DNA of 64,000 nucleotides from Candidatus Panguiarchaeum symbiosum (GCA_024720975.1 JANJXX010000002.1:48763-112762), one strand, 5' to 3'. Positions 24,773-34,206 are shown, numbered from the stretch's first letter. Numbers and translations are program-made. Notes: a model not told the origin generated them from the sequence alone.

Positions 24773-25405
24773 CTACAACCCTAGCTTCCTTCTTGTCTCA
24801 GATGAAAGGAGCTCTAACTCCCTTTTAAATGTTTCCGGAAAGATTCGAGCAAGTACCGCCAAACGACAAGCCTCCTGAAAAACGCGCTTGACGCCAAGTC
24901 CTTCGATTGCAACCGTGTTAAATATTGGGTGAGGTCCACTTAGGCGCATAACCCTCAATAATACTACCTCAGGTAAAGCGTCCGGAAGGTCCCTCTTATT
25001 TAAGGCAATTATTATCGGAATTTCATTCCATTCATTTCCAAGAAACAATCTTAGCTCTTCAATACTGTCTGCGTTCTCCCGAAGAGCTTCGGGGTCGGAG
25101 TCTGCGACGAATACTACTGCATCAGCTCCTTTGATAATTAGCCTCCGCTGAGTTTTGTGTCTTTTTTGACCCGGAACCGTGTATAGATCGAAGAATATGT
25201 TTCCTGAGGTTTTGAGTGGTAAGTAATCAAAGAATATTGTTCTCCCGGATTGATCAGCAACCATTCGTAGTCTTCCTTTTTTTAGTCCCTTGATTTTATT
25301 ATAAAGCATTTTTAGCATGGTCGTTTTTCCGCTTAGGGATGGTCCATATAGCACTATTTTAAATCTATAGTGCCCGTATTTGTCTTTAAATACCACTTCA
25401 AACAC
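24773..25405 (-). CDS. MglA-type small GTPase
   Basis: A 210-residue Ras-like GTPase. The P-loop is GPSLSGKTT (21-29). The switch II region reads DLYTVPGQKRH, with TVPGQ at 76-80 in place of the DxxG of Ras and Arf; this is the hallmark of the MglA branch. VVFVADSDPEA and NKRDLP (136-141) complete the set. There is no C-terminal prenylation Cys. In bacteria MglA works with the Roadblock protein MglB in cell polarity. The gene is 118 nt downstream of actin on the same strand and may be co-transcribed with it. Confidence 0.92.
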   Translation of the reverse strand: MFEVVFKDKYGHYRFKIVLYGPSLSGKTTMLKMLYNKIKGLKKGRLRMVADQSGRTIFFDYLPLKTSGNIFFDLYTVPGQKRHKTQRRLIIKGADAVVFVADSDPEALRENADSIEELRLFLGNEWNEIPIIIALNKRDLPDALPEVVLLRVMRLSGPHPIFNTVAIEGLGVKRVFQEACRLAVLARIFPETFKRELELLSSETRRKLGL

Positions 25406-25523
25406 CTATTAGGGCAGTTCTGTGCAAATACACCATACGAAACGACGTACCTCGAACTATCAGAGAACATTTTGAAAAATAAAATAAGATGGAAATATAG
25501 TTGTAAATGCTAGATTAAGGACA

Positions 25524-26681
25524 TTATAACGTTCTTAGAATTGAATCAGGTCCCACCTCCGACCACTCCTTTCGTGTCACAACTATCTTTTTGAAGGCTG
25601 GTATGGAGGCTAGAATTGAACCTCCGATGAAGACACCATATATGCGCTCCTCTGGAGCTTCTACAGCGACTTTATCTCTAGCTTTCTCGGGTACTATTTC
25701 CTTAAGTTCTTTTTCGAGTCTTTGAGCGAAGTTTGGTATCATAGTATTACCACCAGAAACTACGATGTTCGAGTACATTGACGGTCTTACGTCTATATCG
25801 CATGCGAAGATGCTATCAAGAACCAATTCATCTAGGGGCTTAGCCTCAAGCCCTATAAGCATTGGACTATACATTATTTCTGGCGATTGAAATCTTTCCT
25901 CTACTAATTCTATTACACGCCCATCTGGTAACTCATATGTTGCTGCAACAGCCTTTGGAATTTTCTTTGCTTTTTCTAGCTCAGCTTTGTAATCGACAGC
26001 CAGATAACATAGCTTCTCTTTGATATCTCTTGCAATTTCCATTTCGGCGGATGATGTGAAGTATATCCCTCGCTTGGTAAGCAGTTTAGCTAAGTAGCGA
26101 GTAACATCACGCCCAGCAAGGTTGAGTCTTCTAACGGCATGAGCCAGTAGATATGATTCCTGAACTGGGACTATATGCGTAACACCATCACCGCTGTCTA
26201 CGACAAGTCCAGTAACCCTACCAGCAGCATAAAGAGACAATATAGCTTGTGTAGCGACATAGAGCGCCGGAACACCGAAGGTTTCGAATAGGACCTCAGC
26301 CATGCGAATTCTATTTTCTTTTGGACTTAAGGGGGCTTCTGTTACTAATAGTGCCTGATCTTGAGGATTTGTCCTTAGCTCTTTATAGTATAAGTGATAC
26401 ATCAATTTTTCCCAAGCATCCCAGTCAGTTACAATAGCATGTTCCAATGGCCAAACTAGCTGAAGAACGCCTCTCATATGAATCGCGTCACGACCAACAT
26501 AATATTCCAGTGTCTCTGCTTCTGGCATGACTACGGTGTACTTAGGATATCCTACCACTGTTGGAAAAACTGTTCTCGGTGTATCATCACCAGCAAATCC
26601 AGCTTTTGTAAAACCCGTTCCTAGGTCTGCAACTACTGCTGGACGTTCGAGCTCCGGAAGCTTGTGTGATGCTGAACTCAT
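25524..26681 (-). CDS. Asgard-type actin
   Basis: About 385 residues, colinear with eukaryotic actin. Phosphate loop 1 is VVADLGTGFTKAGFAGDD; then WPLEHAIVTDWDAWEKL, LLVTEAPLSPKENR, FETFGVPALYVATQAILSLYA, phosphate loop 2 VVDSGDGVTHIVPV, LNLAGRDVTRYL, and the adenosine motif SNIVVSGGNTMIPNF. The C-terminal region has GGSILASIPAFKK and the ending VGPDSILRTL. It is closer to actin than to crenactin or MreB. The ATG at 26679-26681 is chosen; a TTG one codon upstream (26682-26684) has GGTG with a 6-nt spacer and could also serve. It should form filaments and hydrolyse ATP. Confidence 0.97.
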   Translation of the reverse strand: MSSASHKLPELERPAVVADLGTGFTKAGFAGDDTPRTVFPTVVGYPKYTVVMPEAETLEYYVGRDAIHMRGVLQLVWPLEHAIVTDWDAWEKLMYHLYYKELRTNPQDQALLVTEAPLSPKENRIRMAEVLFETFGVPALYVATQAILSLYAAGRVTGLVVDSGDGVTHIVPVQESYLLAHAVRRLNLAGRDVTRYLAKLLTKRGIYFTSSAEMEIARDIKEKLCYLAVDYKAELEKAKKIPKAVAATYELPDGRVIELVEERFQSPEIMYSPMLIGLEAKPLDELVLDSIFACDIDVRPSMYSNIVVSGGNTMIPNFAQRLEKELKEIVPEKARDKVAVEAPEERIYGVFIGGSILASIPAFKKIVVTRKEWSEVGPDSILRTL

Positions 26682-26747
26682 CAAGATAAACACCCTTGAG
26701 CGCGTTTAATTATTCATGCTGTTCAATTGGATATCTTAATTATTCCC

Positions 26748-26757
26748 CTTATAAAAC
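26748..26757 (-). promoter_or_regulatory. Putative TATA box of the actin gene
   Basis: Read on the minus strand, TTTTATAAGG lies about 65-75 nt before the actin start. The rest of the 26682-26993 interval shows no gene; other AT-rich runs there (for example near 26820) are weaker candidates. Confidence 0.45.
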
Positions 26758-26993
26758 AGATAAGAGGTTAATGTATTAAAACAATACTTACGTTATAACA
26801 ATTATCAGACTAGAGCACCATAAACTTTTAATCATTACAACTTTGTTCTCAATCCAAAGAGTAATTTCTATCGCATGACCAACTTTCTTCCCGGTAAGGG
26901 ACAAGAAAACTTCATGAGAAAGAAATATTAGTTTATTATTGTTGCGGTTAGTAGTACTAATTATTTTAGAATACTTCTGGAGTTTTCAATAGT

Positions 26994-28694
26994 TCATCTC
27001 ATTTCTACGGCACTCCTGATTTCCTTTGCGAGCTCTCTAGTACGTGCAACAATGACGATATTTTTACCTAATCTTCTGATCCTTATCAAGTCGTTTGAGA
27101 AATCAAAATTGACCACTACTCTCTTATCTAAGATACTATTAGCGATTTCTGCGTTAACATTACAAGCTAAAATCAATTTCTGGAGCTTTGATAGGTCATT
27201 TATGGCTTCAAGATTGAAAATTATACGAAAATCTTCGAGCAATTTATATGCTCGCTCCTCAAGATCTCGTATGCTATTGTGAGGAGCCCTTCTTATTTTT
27301 TCAATAAATGCCTCGACTTTATCTACAGTTAGATCCTGACGAGACTCCATCTCGTTTAACTCCAGCTGAAATGCTCTCCTAGCTTGCTCTATGTAGCTTA
27401 GTACGTGCTCCTCTAGATATTTGTATAGCTCATTAATGACCAAATCCCCCCTTCCAAATTCACCATGCGCCATCTTTTCTAGTTCTCTTAAGCAATCTAA
27501 GTAATTTAAATTTGAATTTCCAAAATGTTTGGTAAAAATTTCTTTGAGTTCCTCTGACTCCGAGTTAAGTATGTGTTCTGCGAGAGCAAGTGCTTTAAGC
27601 CAAGCTCCTGGCGCCTCAAAAGATCCTATTTTAGTCTCTTTTAACCAGTTGGCATAACTTTTAAAGAACTCCCAAGGATTGCGATATTGACTTTTGACTA
27701 GTGGCTTTAATTCAACTCTATGCGCAAAGACATACGGAACGGACCATAAAATGTCTTCTACATCAACTTTACTCATTCCTCTTATCCACGCCCGCGCTCT
27801 TGCATACGCAAACAGTGCAATTAGAGCTCTTTCATCGGGAGGTTCCTGAATCTTACTGCACGGCTCGTTTGCAAACTCACATTCCATACATGGGAGACGC
27901 ATATATGAGGGCATTAAGTCCAGCTTACCAAGCTTGCAGATGCGCAAGGAAGTCAAAATCATAGTTCCAAGTAACTTGATATGCTCTGGTATTGTTACTG
28001 ACGCTACGTCATCCCATATTTTCTCTAATTCTTCAAATGATAGGACTTCAGGCATAGTGTCAACAATTGTAAATCTTCTGTAGGTTCTCTCGCTCTCTAT
28101 CATCCTATCCAGAATGCTTTTGGATTCCCTGAGTCCAGGAAGTTCTATGTAGCAAGACCCTAAAAATCTCGATTTCAGGGCTCTGTCAATATCCCCCCGG
28201 AAGGGATTCATATCAGCAAAACAAATGTAGTCTGGAGTTTCAAAACGCAGGCCACCATATTCTATGTAACCCTCTTCTAGTAGGCTCAGGAGAGCATCTT
28301 GAACACTCTTACTAAAGCGATTTATTTCATTGATGAACTTTATTCTAGCTGTAACTACTGGTCTCACTATTATATCCTCCTCGCCTTTTGTCAGTAATTT
28401 CACGAGATTTGTACTGACCAGAACCTTTTGAAGAGTTTTTTCAGGGGCTCCTATAACTATTCCTAGCGATTCTTTATTTTTTGATAATGCTCTACTTATG
28501 AGTCTCACTAGCGTAGATTTTCCTGAGCCTGGGAAGCCTACTAACAACACCTTGTTATTTCGTATAAGAATAGAAGCTATGATGAAACTTTTTATTGATT
28601 CGTCACTTGTGATCCACCTTTCAAATAGTTCCTTATAGAGCGCCTTTATCTTCTGGCGGTAATTTTCAATGACTTCAGAGAGGGTCATTTGCAC
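26994..28694 (-). CDS. MoxR-family AAA+ ATPase
   Basis: A 566-residue protein. The AAA+ core (about 30-340) has Walker A LLVGFPGSGKSTLVRLI near residue 52, KFINEINRFSKSVQDALLSLLEEGYIEYGG (Walker B and sensor region, with NE in place of the usual DE), and ADMNPFRGDIDRALKSRFLGS with the arginine finger. The C-terminal ~200 residues are helical and charged. A CMECEFANEPCSKI cysteine cluster near residue 270 may bind metal. MoxR ATPases remodel partners with VWA-domain proteins. The next gene downstream in sequence order but upstream in transcription (28675) is exactly such a protein and overlaps it by 20 nt. Confidence 0.9.
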   Translation of the reverse strand: MQMTLSEVIENYRQKIKALYKELFERWITSDESIKSFIIASILIRNNKVLLVGFPGSGKSTLVRLISRALSKNKESLGIVIGAPEKTLQKVLVSTNLVKLLTKGEEDIIVRPVVTARIKFINEINRFSKSVQDALLSLLEEGYIEYGGLRFETPDYICFADMNPFRGDIDRALKSRFLGSCYIELPGLRESKSILDRMIESERTYRRFTIVDTMPEVLSFEELEKIWDDVASVTIPEHIKLLGTMILTSLRICKLGKLDLMPSYMRLPCMECEFANEPCSKIQEPPDERALIALFAYARARAWIRGMSKVDVEDILWSVPYVFAHRVELKPLVKSQYRNPWEFFKSYANWLKETKIGSFEAPGAWLKALALAEHILNSESEELKEIFTKHFGNSNLNYLDCLRELEKMAHGEFGRGDLVINELYKYLEEHVLSYIEQARRAFQLELNEMESRQDLTVDKVEAFIEKIRRAPHNSIRDLEERAYKLLEDFRIIFNLEAINDLSKLQKLILACNVNAEIANSILDKRVVVNFDFSNDLIRIRRLGKNIVIVARTRELAKEIRSAVEMR

Positions 28695-30321
28695 TCACTG
28701 TGCTCTGGGAGATTCTGGTCAGTTCTCTTATGATAATTTCTATCTCCTCGCATTCTGTAATATTCGGGGGCAAAATTATCACTGGAATGTTAAGAGTTTT
28801 TAATACATCCTCAGTTTTTTCCCAGAGCTTCTGAGTTATAGCAAAAAATACCAAGATTGATTTCTCTCTAACATTCATTAAACTGTTTATTACCTCAGGA
28901 AACTTTATGTCATATATTGCCGTGTCTGTGATTATAGCTACCAATGCCCTATCATACAAAGAAGATAAGTGATTATCTACTACACTAAGGACATTCCTGA
29001 TGTTAGTACCTCCTTCAGAGTCTAGCCTTAATATTATCTCTTCAATAGCGTCATAATTAAATGTAGGTGGCACTCCTTCCCAAGCACCCGAGGAGAATGT
29101 TGATAATCCCACAGACATGCCATACTTCTTAGCAATTTCAACTAGAGCCATACCAACATCTATTGCACGCTCGATAGGATCGTCACTCATCGATCCACTT
29201 GTATCTATAACTAACTCCATATGTCTAATTGATCTCTCCAACGAGTTTAGGTCGCCGCCAATTTCACGCAAATCCTGAAGTGTTGATACATCAGGTATTA
29301 CGCGACCAAACGTATCTGCTGAGATTTCTATGTTCATCTTCTCTTCATCATCTCCCATATACCATTCACAAAATCCATACCTTGAGGTTTGTGGTTCTAT
29401 CTCGATTATTTTTTCTTCTATCAAAGAGAGAATAGCTCTAATGCGCGCCCTCCTAGCAGCGGCAAGGTATCTCCTCCTATTTAACATCTTCTGGAGAATA
29501 GTTTTGTCTTGAGAAAATGCGGGCTCCTTGATTGGCAGCTTGCCTATTTCTAATTGCTTATCGAGTTTCTTTGCTACCTCTTTCGCGAAGTCATAGTCGA
29601 TTTCACTTAATTGCTCCATTTCCTGTAAGCTTATAGGAATACTATCACTGTTCATTACTTCATTCGCAGAGATTGGTATCAGATACTTTCGTAGTTCCCT
29701 CTCGTGGAGAGACCATGGATCTAGAGTATCGATTTCTGCTAGTAGCTCCCTAAAGAAGATTTTAGCCTTAGCGTAGAGTGGCATGTCTGCTAGGGCGACA
29801 TTTATTATGCGCATTGTCTTACTCGAAATTTTTCTCCCTAATACGAATTCATAGAATTCTCTAAGAATGCTTCCTAGGGGCGTGCTAGATGTTGGCTTTG
29901 ATTTAAGAATTCCTTCTATTGATTCCTTAACAATAGAGCTAATATGTTTTTGGTTTGATAGTTTGGCAAAAATTACAAAAAGGCACAAGACAGATAACAA
30001 TGATCCATGTACCTCACTACTATAATTGCCGAGAGTCCTTCTTGCAGCAGCTAAAATTATCAGTCGATTTAGCTCTGTCGCAGGAAGGATACTGTGATAC
30101 CCTAAACCCAGGAGAAGAAAGTACTTGTTAAAATCGGGGAGCTTTGTTCCCTCTGGAGGTTCTGGTAGTAATATTGTACCCCACTGTGTGTACCATGCAG
30201 ATTTGATTGAGTCGACTTTTATTACAAAACCAGGAAATAGGTTATACAATCTGGAGACTTTATCAACGATTTCCTTGAGCTCACTACAATTTATTTCATC
30301 TATTGTGTAAAATTCTTTCAT
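28675..30321 (-). CDS. VWA-domain protein, partner of MoxR ATPase
   Basis: A 548-residue protein. The C-terminal VWA domain (about 365-540) carries the metal-ion-dependent adhesion motif VIDTSGSMSDDP near residue 370, with the later EGGTNIRNVL and ITDTAIYDI segments supplying the remaining MIDAS positions. The N-terminal two thirds are helical and of unknown family, with a basic RRRYLAAARRARIRAIL stretch near residue 285. The gene overlaps the MoxR gene by 20 nt, so translation is probably coupled. MoxR-VWA pairs in other organisms act in metal insertion or complex assembly. Confidence 0.9.
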   Translation of the reverse strand: MKEFYTIDEINCSELKEIVDKVSRLYNLFPGFVIKVDSIKSAWYTQWGTILLPEPPEGTKLPDFNKYFLLLGLGYHSILPATELNRLIILAAARRTLGNYSSEVHGSLLSVLCLFVIFAKLSNQKHISSIVKESIEGILKSKPTSSTPLGSILREFYEFVLGRKISSKTMRIINVALADMPLYAKAKIFFRELLAEIDTLDPWSLHERELRKYLIPISANEVMNSDSIPISLQEMEQLSEIDYDFAKEVAKKLDKQLEIGKLPIKEPAFSQDKTILQKMLNRRRYLAAARRARIRAILSLIEEKIIEIEPQTSRYGFCEWYMGDDEEKMNIEISADTFGRVIPDVSTLQDLREIGGDLNSLERSIRHMELVIDTSGSMSDDPIERAIDVGMALVEIAKKYGMSVGLSTFSSGAWEGVPPTFNYDAIEEIILRLDSEGGTNIRNVLSVVDNHLSSLYDRALVAIITDTAIYDIKFPEVINSLMNVREKSILVFFAITQKLWEKTEDVLKTLNIPVIILPPNITECEEIEIIIRELTRISQSTVSANDPL

Positions 30322-30345
30322 AGCTCAGAGAACCATCTCTGATGA

Positions 30346-31524
30346 TTACTTACATGGAAGTGCAATATTACCAACGCCTATGGTGTTCCCAATACCTAAT
30401 ATGATAACCTTACCTTCACTCGGAACCTCCTCAATTATTATCCTTTTAACTACTTCACACGCATTATAAACCGCACTTAGTAATGTCTCACTTAGAGGAG
30501 TTAGAGCCTCTACGTAGTTCTCCTTTATCACAACTGCATAAAGAGGAATTTTATATTTGGAGGTCCAGGATTCTATTCTGTACTTCTCGGGACCTGGGTC
30601 ACCTATAGCAGCACCAACCCCTACATCAACTTTTCCAGTATTCTCCGACTCAAGACGAAGCGCCGCATCGACTGTAATAATTAAATTGACATCTCCTCCG
30701 ATTTTCTCAAGAATCTTTTGTAAGAAGCGCCCAGGATATCCAACTTCACTTCCTGGACCCTTTGCCTTGACAGCTAAAACATATCTGCCCTCAAACTCAG
30801 AGGAACTATAGGCTATTTTGAGATCCTCATCGACTTCAACTATATCTCCGAAGAAATGGAGCGCTACGAGAGCTCCCACACTATCTCCTATAGGCACACC
30901 CTCCACGAAGCCCTTAAGCGCATCAAAATAGCTGAGACAGAGCTCTCTAATGAATGGCACTAGAAGTTTCAGTTGCAGAAGATAGTAGATGTTCTTAGTT
31001 CGGTATCCAACTTCGTAAATATGAGATGTTATCTTCCACAGGTATCTTATTGCAGCTGCTGCTTCTAGAGCGCTTTCTAAATTTTTTTGAACGCGCTCAG
31101 GAGCGCTAGGAATTATTTTTTGTGCTATGTTTCTTAATCTACTACGCCTGACATCTAATATATGTTCAAGCCTACTTAGAATTCCTGTAGGATCTATCGT
31201 TACTGGGTATATTAAGAAGCTATTTATGATTTCATCAATCCACTTATTTACTTTAATGAACTCTTTGGATTTTACTATTTCATTAATTGCTGCTTCGTCA
31301 ATATCTTTTGACGTTATGTTCCACCTATGCACTAGAATTAAGCGCATGAATGCTCTCTTTGAAAGCTTTTCGTACAGCGTTATTTCACTGATAAACGACC
31401 TTAAGCTCCATATAATGAGCTGGGTTTGTATCTCGTTAAGCAGAAATATTAACATTAGGAATATCATAAGCGATATCATATAATCTACACTAATTTGTAT
31501 GAATGACATTTGCAGAAACACCAC
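30346..31524 (-). CDS. DUF1512-family archaeal protein
   Basis: A 392-residue protein with an N-terminal membrane helix (YMISLMIFLMLIFLLNEIQ, about 15-33), a helical middle, and a C-terminal alpha/beta part containing VEGVPIGDSVGALVALHFFG, KAKGPGSEVGYPGR, NLIITVDAALRLESE, VGVGAAIGDPGPEKYRIE and VIILGIGNTIGVGN. These match the archaeal DUF1512 family, whose function is unknown. It is first in the minus-strand run that continues with the VWA and MoxR genes (25 nt gap), so it may belong to the same system. The AUG is divergent from FEN1. Confidence 0.78.
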   Translation of the reverse strand: MVFLQMSFIQISVDYMISLMIFLMLIFLLNEIQTQLIIWSLRSFISEITLYEKLSKRAFMRLILVHRWNITSKDIDEAAINEIVKSKEFIKVNKWIDEIINSFLIYPVTIDPTGILSRLEHILDVRRSRLRNIAQKIIPSAPERVQKNLESALEAAAAIRYLWKITSHIYEVGYRTKNIYYLLQLKLLVPFIRELCLSYFDALKGFVEGVPIGDSVGALVALHFFGDIVEVDEDLKIAYSSSEFEGRYVLAVKAKGPGSEVGYPGRFLQKILEKIGGDVNLIITVDAALRLESENTGKVDVGVGAAIGDPGPEKYRIESWTSKYKIPLYAVVIKENYVEALTPLSETLLSAVYNACEVVKRIIIEEVPSEGKVIILGIGNTIGVGNIALPCK

Positions 31525-31614
31525 ATTGTACTCCCTCTCTTAAGGAATAAGCTAAATTTTACTTAACTTTATTGGCTTTATTTTCTTATATTGACAACTC
31601 AAGGCGCATTAAAG

Positions 31615-32667
31615 TTGGGCGTGAAATTAGGACCGTTATTCAAAGAGAAAGGAATAGAGGGCCAAGTCATAGAGAACTTAAGTTCACTAGAAGGAAAGGT
31701 CATGGCTATAGATGGACTTGTGACTCTTTATGAAATGCTCTCGATAATCAGAGACCGCGAGGGAAGACCCCTCAGAGACTCCCAAGGAAGGATAACGTCT
31801 CATTTAGTTGGACTCTTCAATAGAACCTGCCGCATGCTTGCCTTGGGAATTAAACCCATTTATGTCTTTGATGGACCACCGCACCCACTCAAACTTAGAA
31901 CAATAGAGGAACGCCAAATTAGACGAGAAGAAGCCGAACAAAGATACGTTGAAGCTCTTACTCGAGGTGATTTTGAAGAAGCAAGAAAGTATGCGAAGCA
32001 AGCTGCGAGGATCGAAGATTACATGGTAACTACAGCTAAGCAGCTATTAGAGTATCTAGGTGTACCAATAGTACAAGCGCCCCACGATGGGGAGGCCCAA
32101 GCTGCGTTTATAGCCCGGAAGGGAGACGCCTACGCGGTAGGTTCACCTGACTATGATTCATTTCTCTACAGCGCACCTAGAGTAGTAAGAGGATTGAGAA
32201 TCACCAAAGGCGGAGGCCGTAAAGGAGAAGAAGAAACTAGAGAGTACACTCTCGATGATGTTCTGAGAAAATTAAATCTAACCCATGAGCAATTGGTTGA
32301 TCTAGCGATTCTTATAGGTACAGATTTTAATCCTGACGGCTTTCCCGGAATCGGACCAAAGCGTGCTTACGAATATATCACACGATACGGAAGTCTGGAG
32401 CGAATTGTTAAGCTGGATTTAGTCAAATGGAATTATCCGTTTGACATAAATGAAATACGGTCTGTTTTTCTAACACCACCTGTTACAACTAACTACAGAA
32501 TAGTGTTCAAAGAACCAAATCGAGAAAAAATAATCGAGCTTCTAGTAGAGGAGCACGACTTTAGTTTAGAACGTGTTAATAATGAGCTAGAGCCTGTATT
32601 GAGACGGATAGAGAGAGAAAGCAAGGTGGGCCGTCAGGTTAGCCTATTTGACTTTTTTAACAGGTAA
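31615..32667 (+). CDS. fen: Flap endonuclease 1
   Basis: The 5' flap nuclease of Okazaki-fragment processing and base-excision repair, 350 residues from this start. Metal-binding acids are visible in AIDGLVTLYE, VFDGPPHPLK, DGEAQAAF, SPDYDSFLY and GTDFNPDGFPGIGPK (helix-two-turn-helix). The C-terminus QVSLFDFF is a perfect PCNA-interacting box. The TTG at 31615 gives the family N-terminus M-G-V-K-L-G; because Gly2 lies at the active site in this family I prefer it to the TTG at 31591, which would add eight residues. Confidence 0.96.
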   Translation: MGVKLGPLFKEKGIEGQVIENLSSLEGKVMAIDGLVTLYEMLSIIRDREGRPLRDSQGRITSHLVGLFNRTCRMLALGIKPIYVFDGPPHPLKLRTIEERQIRREEAEQRYVEALTRGDFEEARKYAKQAARIEDYMVTTAKQLLEYLGVPIVQAPHDGEAQAAFIARKGDAYAVGSPDYDSFLYSAPRVVRGLRITKGGGRKGEEETREYTLDDVLRKLNLTHEQLVDLAILIGTDFNPDGFPGIGPKRAYEYITRYGSLERIVKLDLVKWNYPFDINEIRSVFLTPPVTTNYRIVFKEPNREKIIELLVEEHDFSLERVNNELEPVLRRIERESKVGRQVSLFDFFNR

Positions 32668-32687
32668 CTCTTAATCACTGTTAGCAA

Positions 32688-32966
32688 TTATTCTGCGAGT
32701 ATTTTACCATTTCCCAAAAGTAACCTATCACAAAAATTTCTCAACAGTTCCTCAATGTTAACTTTTAGCAAAGTCGCTAGGATCACCATCTCTAAGAATG
32801 CTCCCTCTAAATACTTGTTTATCACATCGGAATCGAAGTTAGATTCCATTTGAATTTCACTAGCTAAACGTTTAGCATCTGCTAAAAACTCTTCAATGCT
32901 AGAAGACCCTTCCCAAAGTAACTTTCTTATGAAGTTCTGGAATTCGCTAATTTTCAACTTACGCAC
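32688..32966 (-). CDS. Small helical hypothetical protein
   Basis: A 92-residue acidic, all-helical ORF with no membrane segment and no known motif. It is convergent with FEN1 and lies about 80 nt downstream of the splicing-endonuclease-like gene. Coding character is plausible from amino-acid composition only. Confidence 0.45.
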   Translation of the reverse strand: MRKLKISEFQNFIRKLLWEGSSSIEEFLADAKRLASEIQMESNFDSDVINKYLEGAFLEMVILATLLKVNIEELLRNFCDRLLLGNGKILAE

Positions 32967-33043
32967 CGGTAACCATATGCATGATTTAATTAAAAAGGAA
33001 GTGTTACATCTAGGTTATTCCTAGATATATCCCGAATTACCTG

Positions 33044-33613
33044 CTACCTAGATATAACATCCATCCTCCTAAGTCGCAAACTAACCTCAAATTTAAGTGT
33101 GCTTTCTATATTGTAGTACGTTATATCACCGTCTTGATCGACTATTGCTAAGGTAAGAATTTTTCCATCATTCTTTGCAGTCTCTAGGGCATCATAGAGG
33201 GCACGAATCGGAATACTTTTTTCAGATGGTACAATCATCACATAGTATTTAGACTTTGACAATAGAGGATCCGATTCCCTCTCAAATACTTCGAAATCTA
33301 TTGAGCCAAGGTTTATTGTTCTTGCAATAAATCGTTTCTCTCGCAAGTCCACGTAAACTGTAAGCTTCAGAGGAAATAGCGGGTCATTTTCGGAGGATTT
33401 TTTGATGATCTCTTCAAATGTTAACTCTGGATTTAAGCTTATCCTATTCTTGAAAATTAGGTATGCTACCTCTATGGGACTTAAAATAACTTTGCTTCCT
33501 TCTGCATTACCAAAACCTTCAGCTACCAAGATACGCCAATTAATGTTCTCCTCTTTGTCCAGAAAGAATGTATCCATAGCAGCTCTCACGATAAATTTAG
33601 ACAATTTGATCAC
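33044..33613 (-). CDS. tRNA-splicing endonuclease-like subunit lacking catalytic Tyr and His
   Basis: A 189-residue protein matching the archaeal EndA fold: SPIEVAYLIFKNRISL (usually LxxxEAxYLLxRGxL), YVDLREKRFIAR, then DFEVFERE, KSKYYVMIVPSE and LTLAIVDQDGDITYYNI. Using the Methanocaldococcus spacing (Tyr115, His125, Lys156) the equivalent residues here are Phe110, Lys120 and Lys151; the 10- and 31-residue spacings fit exactly. So the Lys is kept while Tyr and His are replaced. It is probably the structural subunit of a heteromeric endonuclease, as in Crenarchaeota. It overlaps the thymidylate kinase gene by 4 nt. Confidence 0.8.
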   Translation of the reverse strand: MIKLSKFIVRAAMDTFFLDKEENINWRILVAEGFGNAEGSKVILSPIEVAYLIFKNRISLNPELTFEEIIKKSSENDPLFPLKLTVYVDLREKRFIARTINLGSIDFEVFERESDPLLSKSKYYVMIVPSEKSIPIRALYDALETAKNDGKILTLAIVDQDGDITYYNIESTLKFEVSLRLRRMDVISR

Positions 33614-34206
33614 TCTTTATCTCTGCACTTTATTAGATTCCTCACTATATTCCACATGTCCTCGCTGATAATCTCAGGATCACGATTTGCGTTTATAATT
33701 CTAATTTCGATTTTCAACTCCCTGAGTATCTCTGGCATCCTTAGGTAAATAGTTCTCACTTGCTCAAGAAACTCTTTATTCTCAAACGTGTCTTTTCTCT
33801 TTAATCTCTTCAGCGCTGTTTCTGGATCTACGTCAAGTATTATCACTACGTCCGGTATAGGAAATTCCGAGTGATCCATCAATATTCGACTTATTGGTAT
33901 TCCTTGAGCTCCCTGATAAGCGATTGTCGATATGTAATAACGGTCCAAGATTACTATGTATCCTAGATCAAGAAGCTTCCTTATGTTCCTTGCATTAAGT
34001 TTTCTATCTCTTAGAAAGAGCTCATATAACTCCATTGGTGAGTAGTTTCCACTTTTTATTTTATCCCTAATGATTTTACCGTATACCCCAACAGTTGGTT
34101 CAATTAGGAGTGCTACCTTGCAACCGGCTCTAGCAATTCTTTCAAACAACAACCTCGCTTGAGTCGTCTTCCCACTACCGTCAATGCCTTCTATTACTAT
34201 AATCAT
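33610..34206 (-). CDS. tmk: Thymidylate kinase
   Basis: Phosphorylates dTMP to dTDP. The P-loop is EGIDGSGKTTQ; the DR(Y/x) segment is VILDRYYISTIAYQG; the substrate segment EPTVGVYGKIIRD and the lid region with KRLKRKDTFE follow. The ATG at 34204-34206 gives the normal MIIVIEGIDG start and has GAGG 8 nt upstream; the ATG at 34236 has no ribosome site. About 198 residues, normal size. It is translated ahead of the splicing-endonuclease-like gene with a 4-nt overlap. Confidence 0.94.
   Translation of the reverse strand: MIIVIEGIDGSGKTTQARLLFERIARAGCKVALLIEPTVGVYGKIIRDKIKSGNYSPMELYELFLRDRKLNARNIRKLLDLGYIVILDRYYISTIAYQGAQGIPISRILMDHSEFPIPDVVIILDVDPETALKRLKRKDTFENKEFLEQVRTIYLRMPEILRELKIEIRIINANRDPEIISEDMWNIVRNLIKCRDKE

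Noticed and set aside
24773..25405. Arf/Rab-family GTPase
   Set aside because: Switch II reads TVPGQ in place of a DxxG motif, which identifies the MglA branch.
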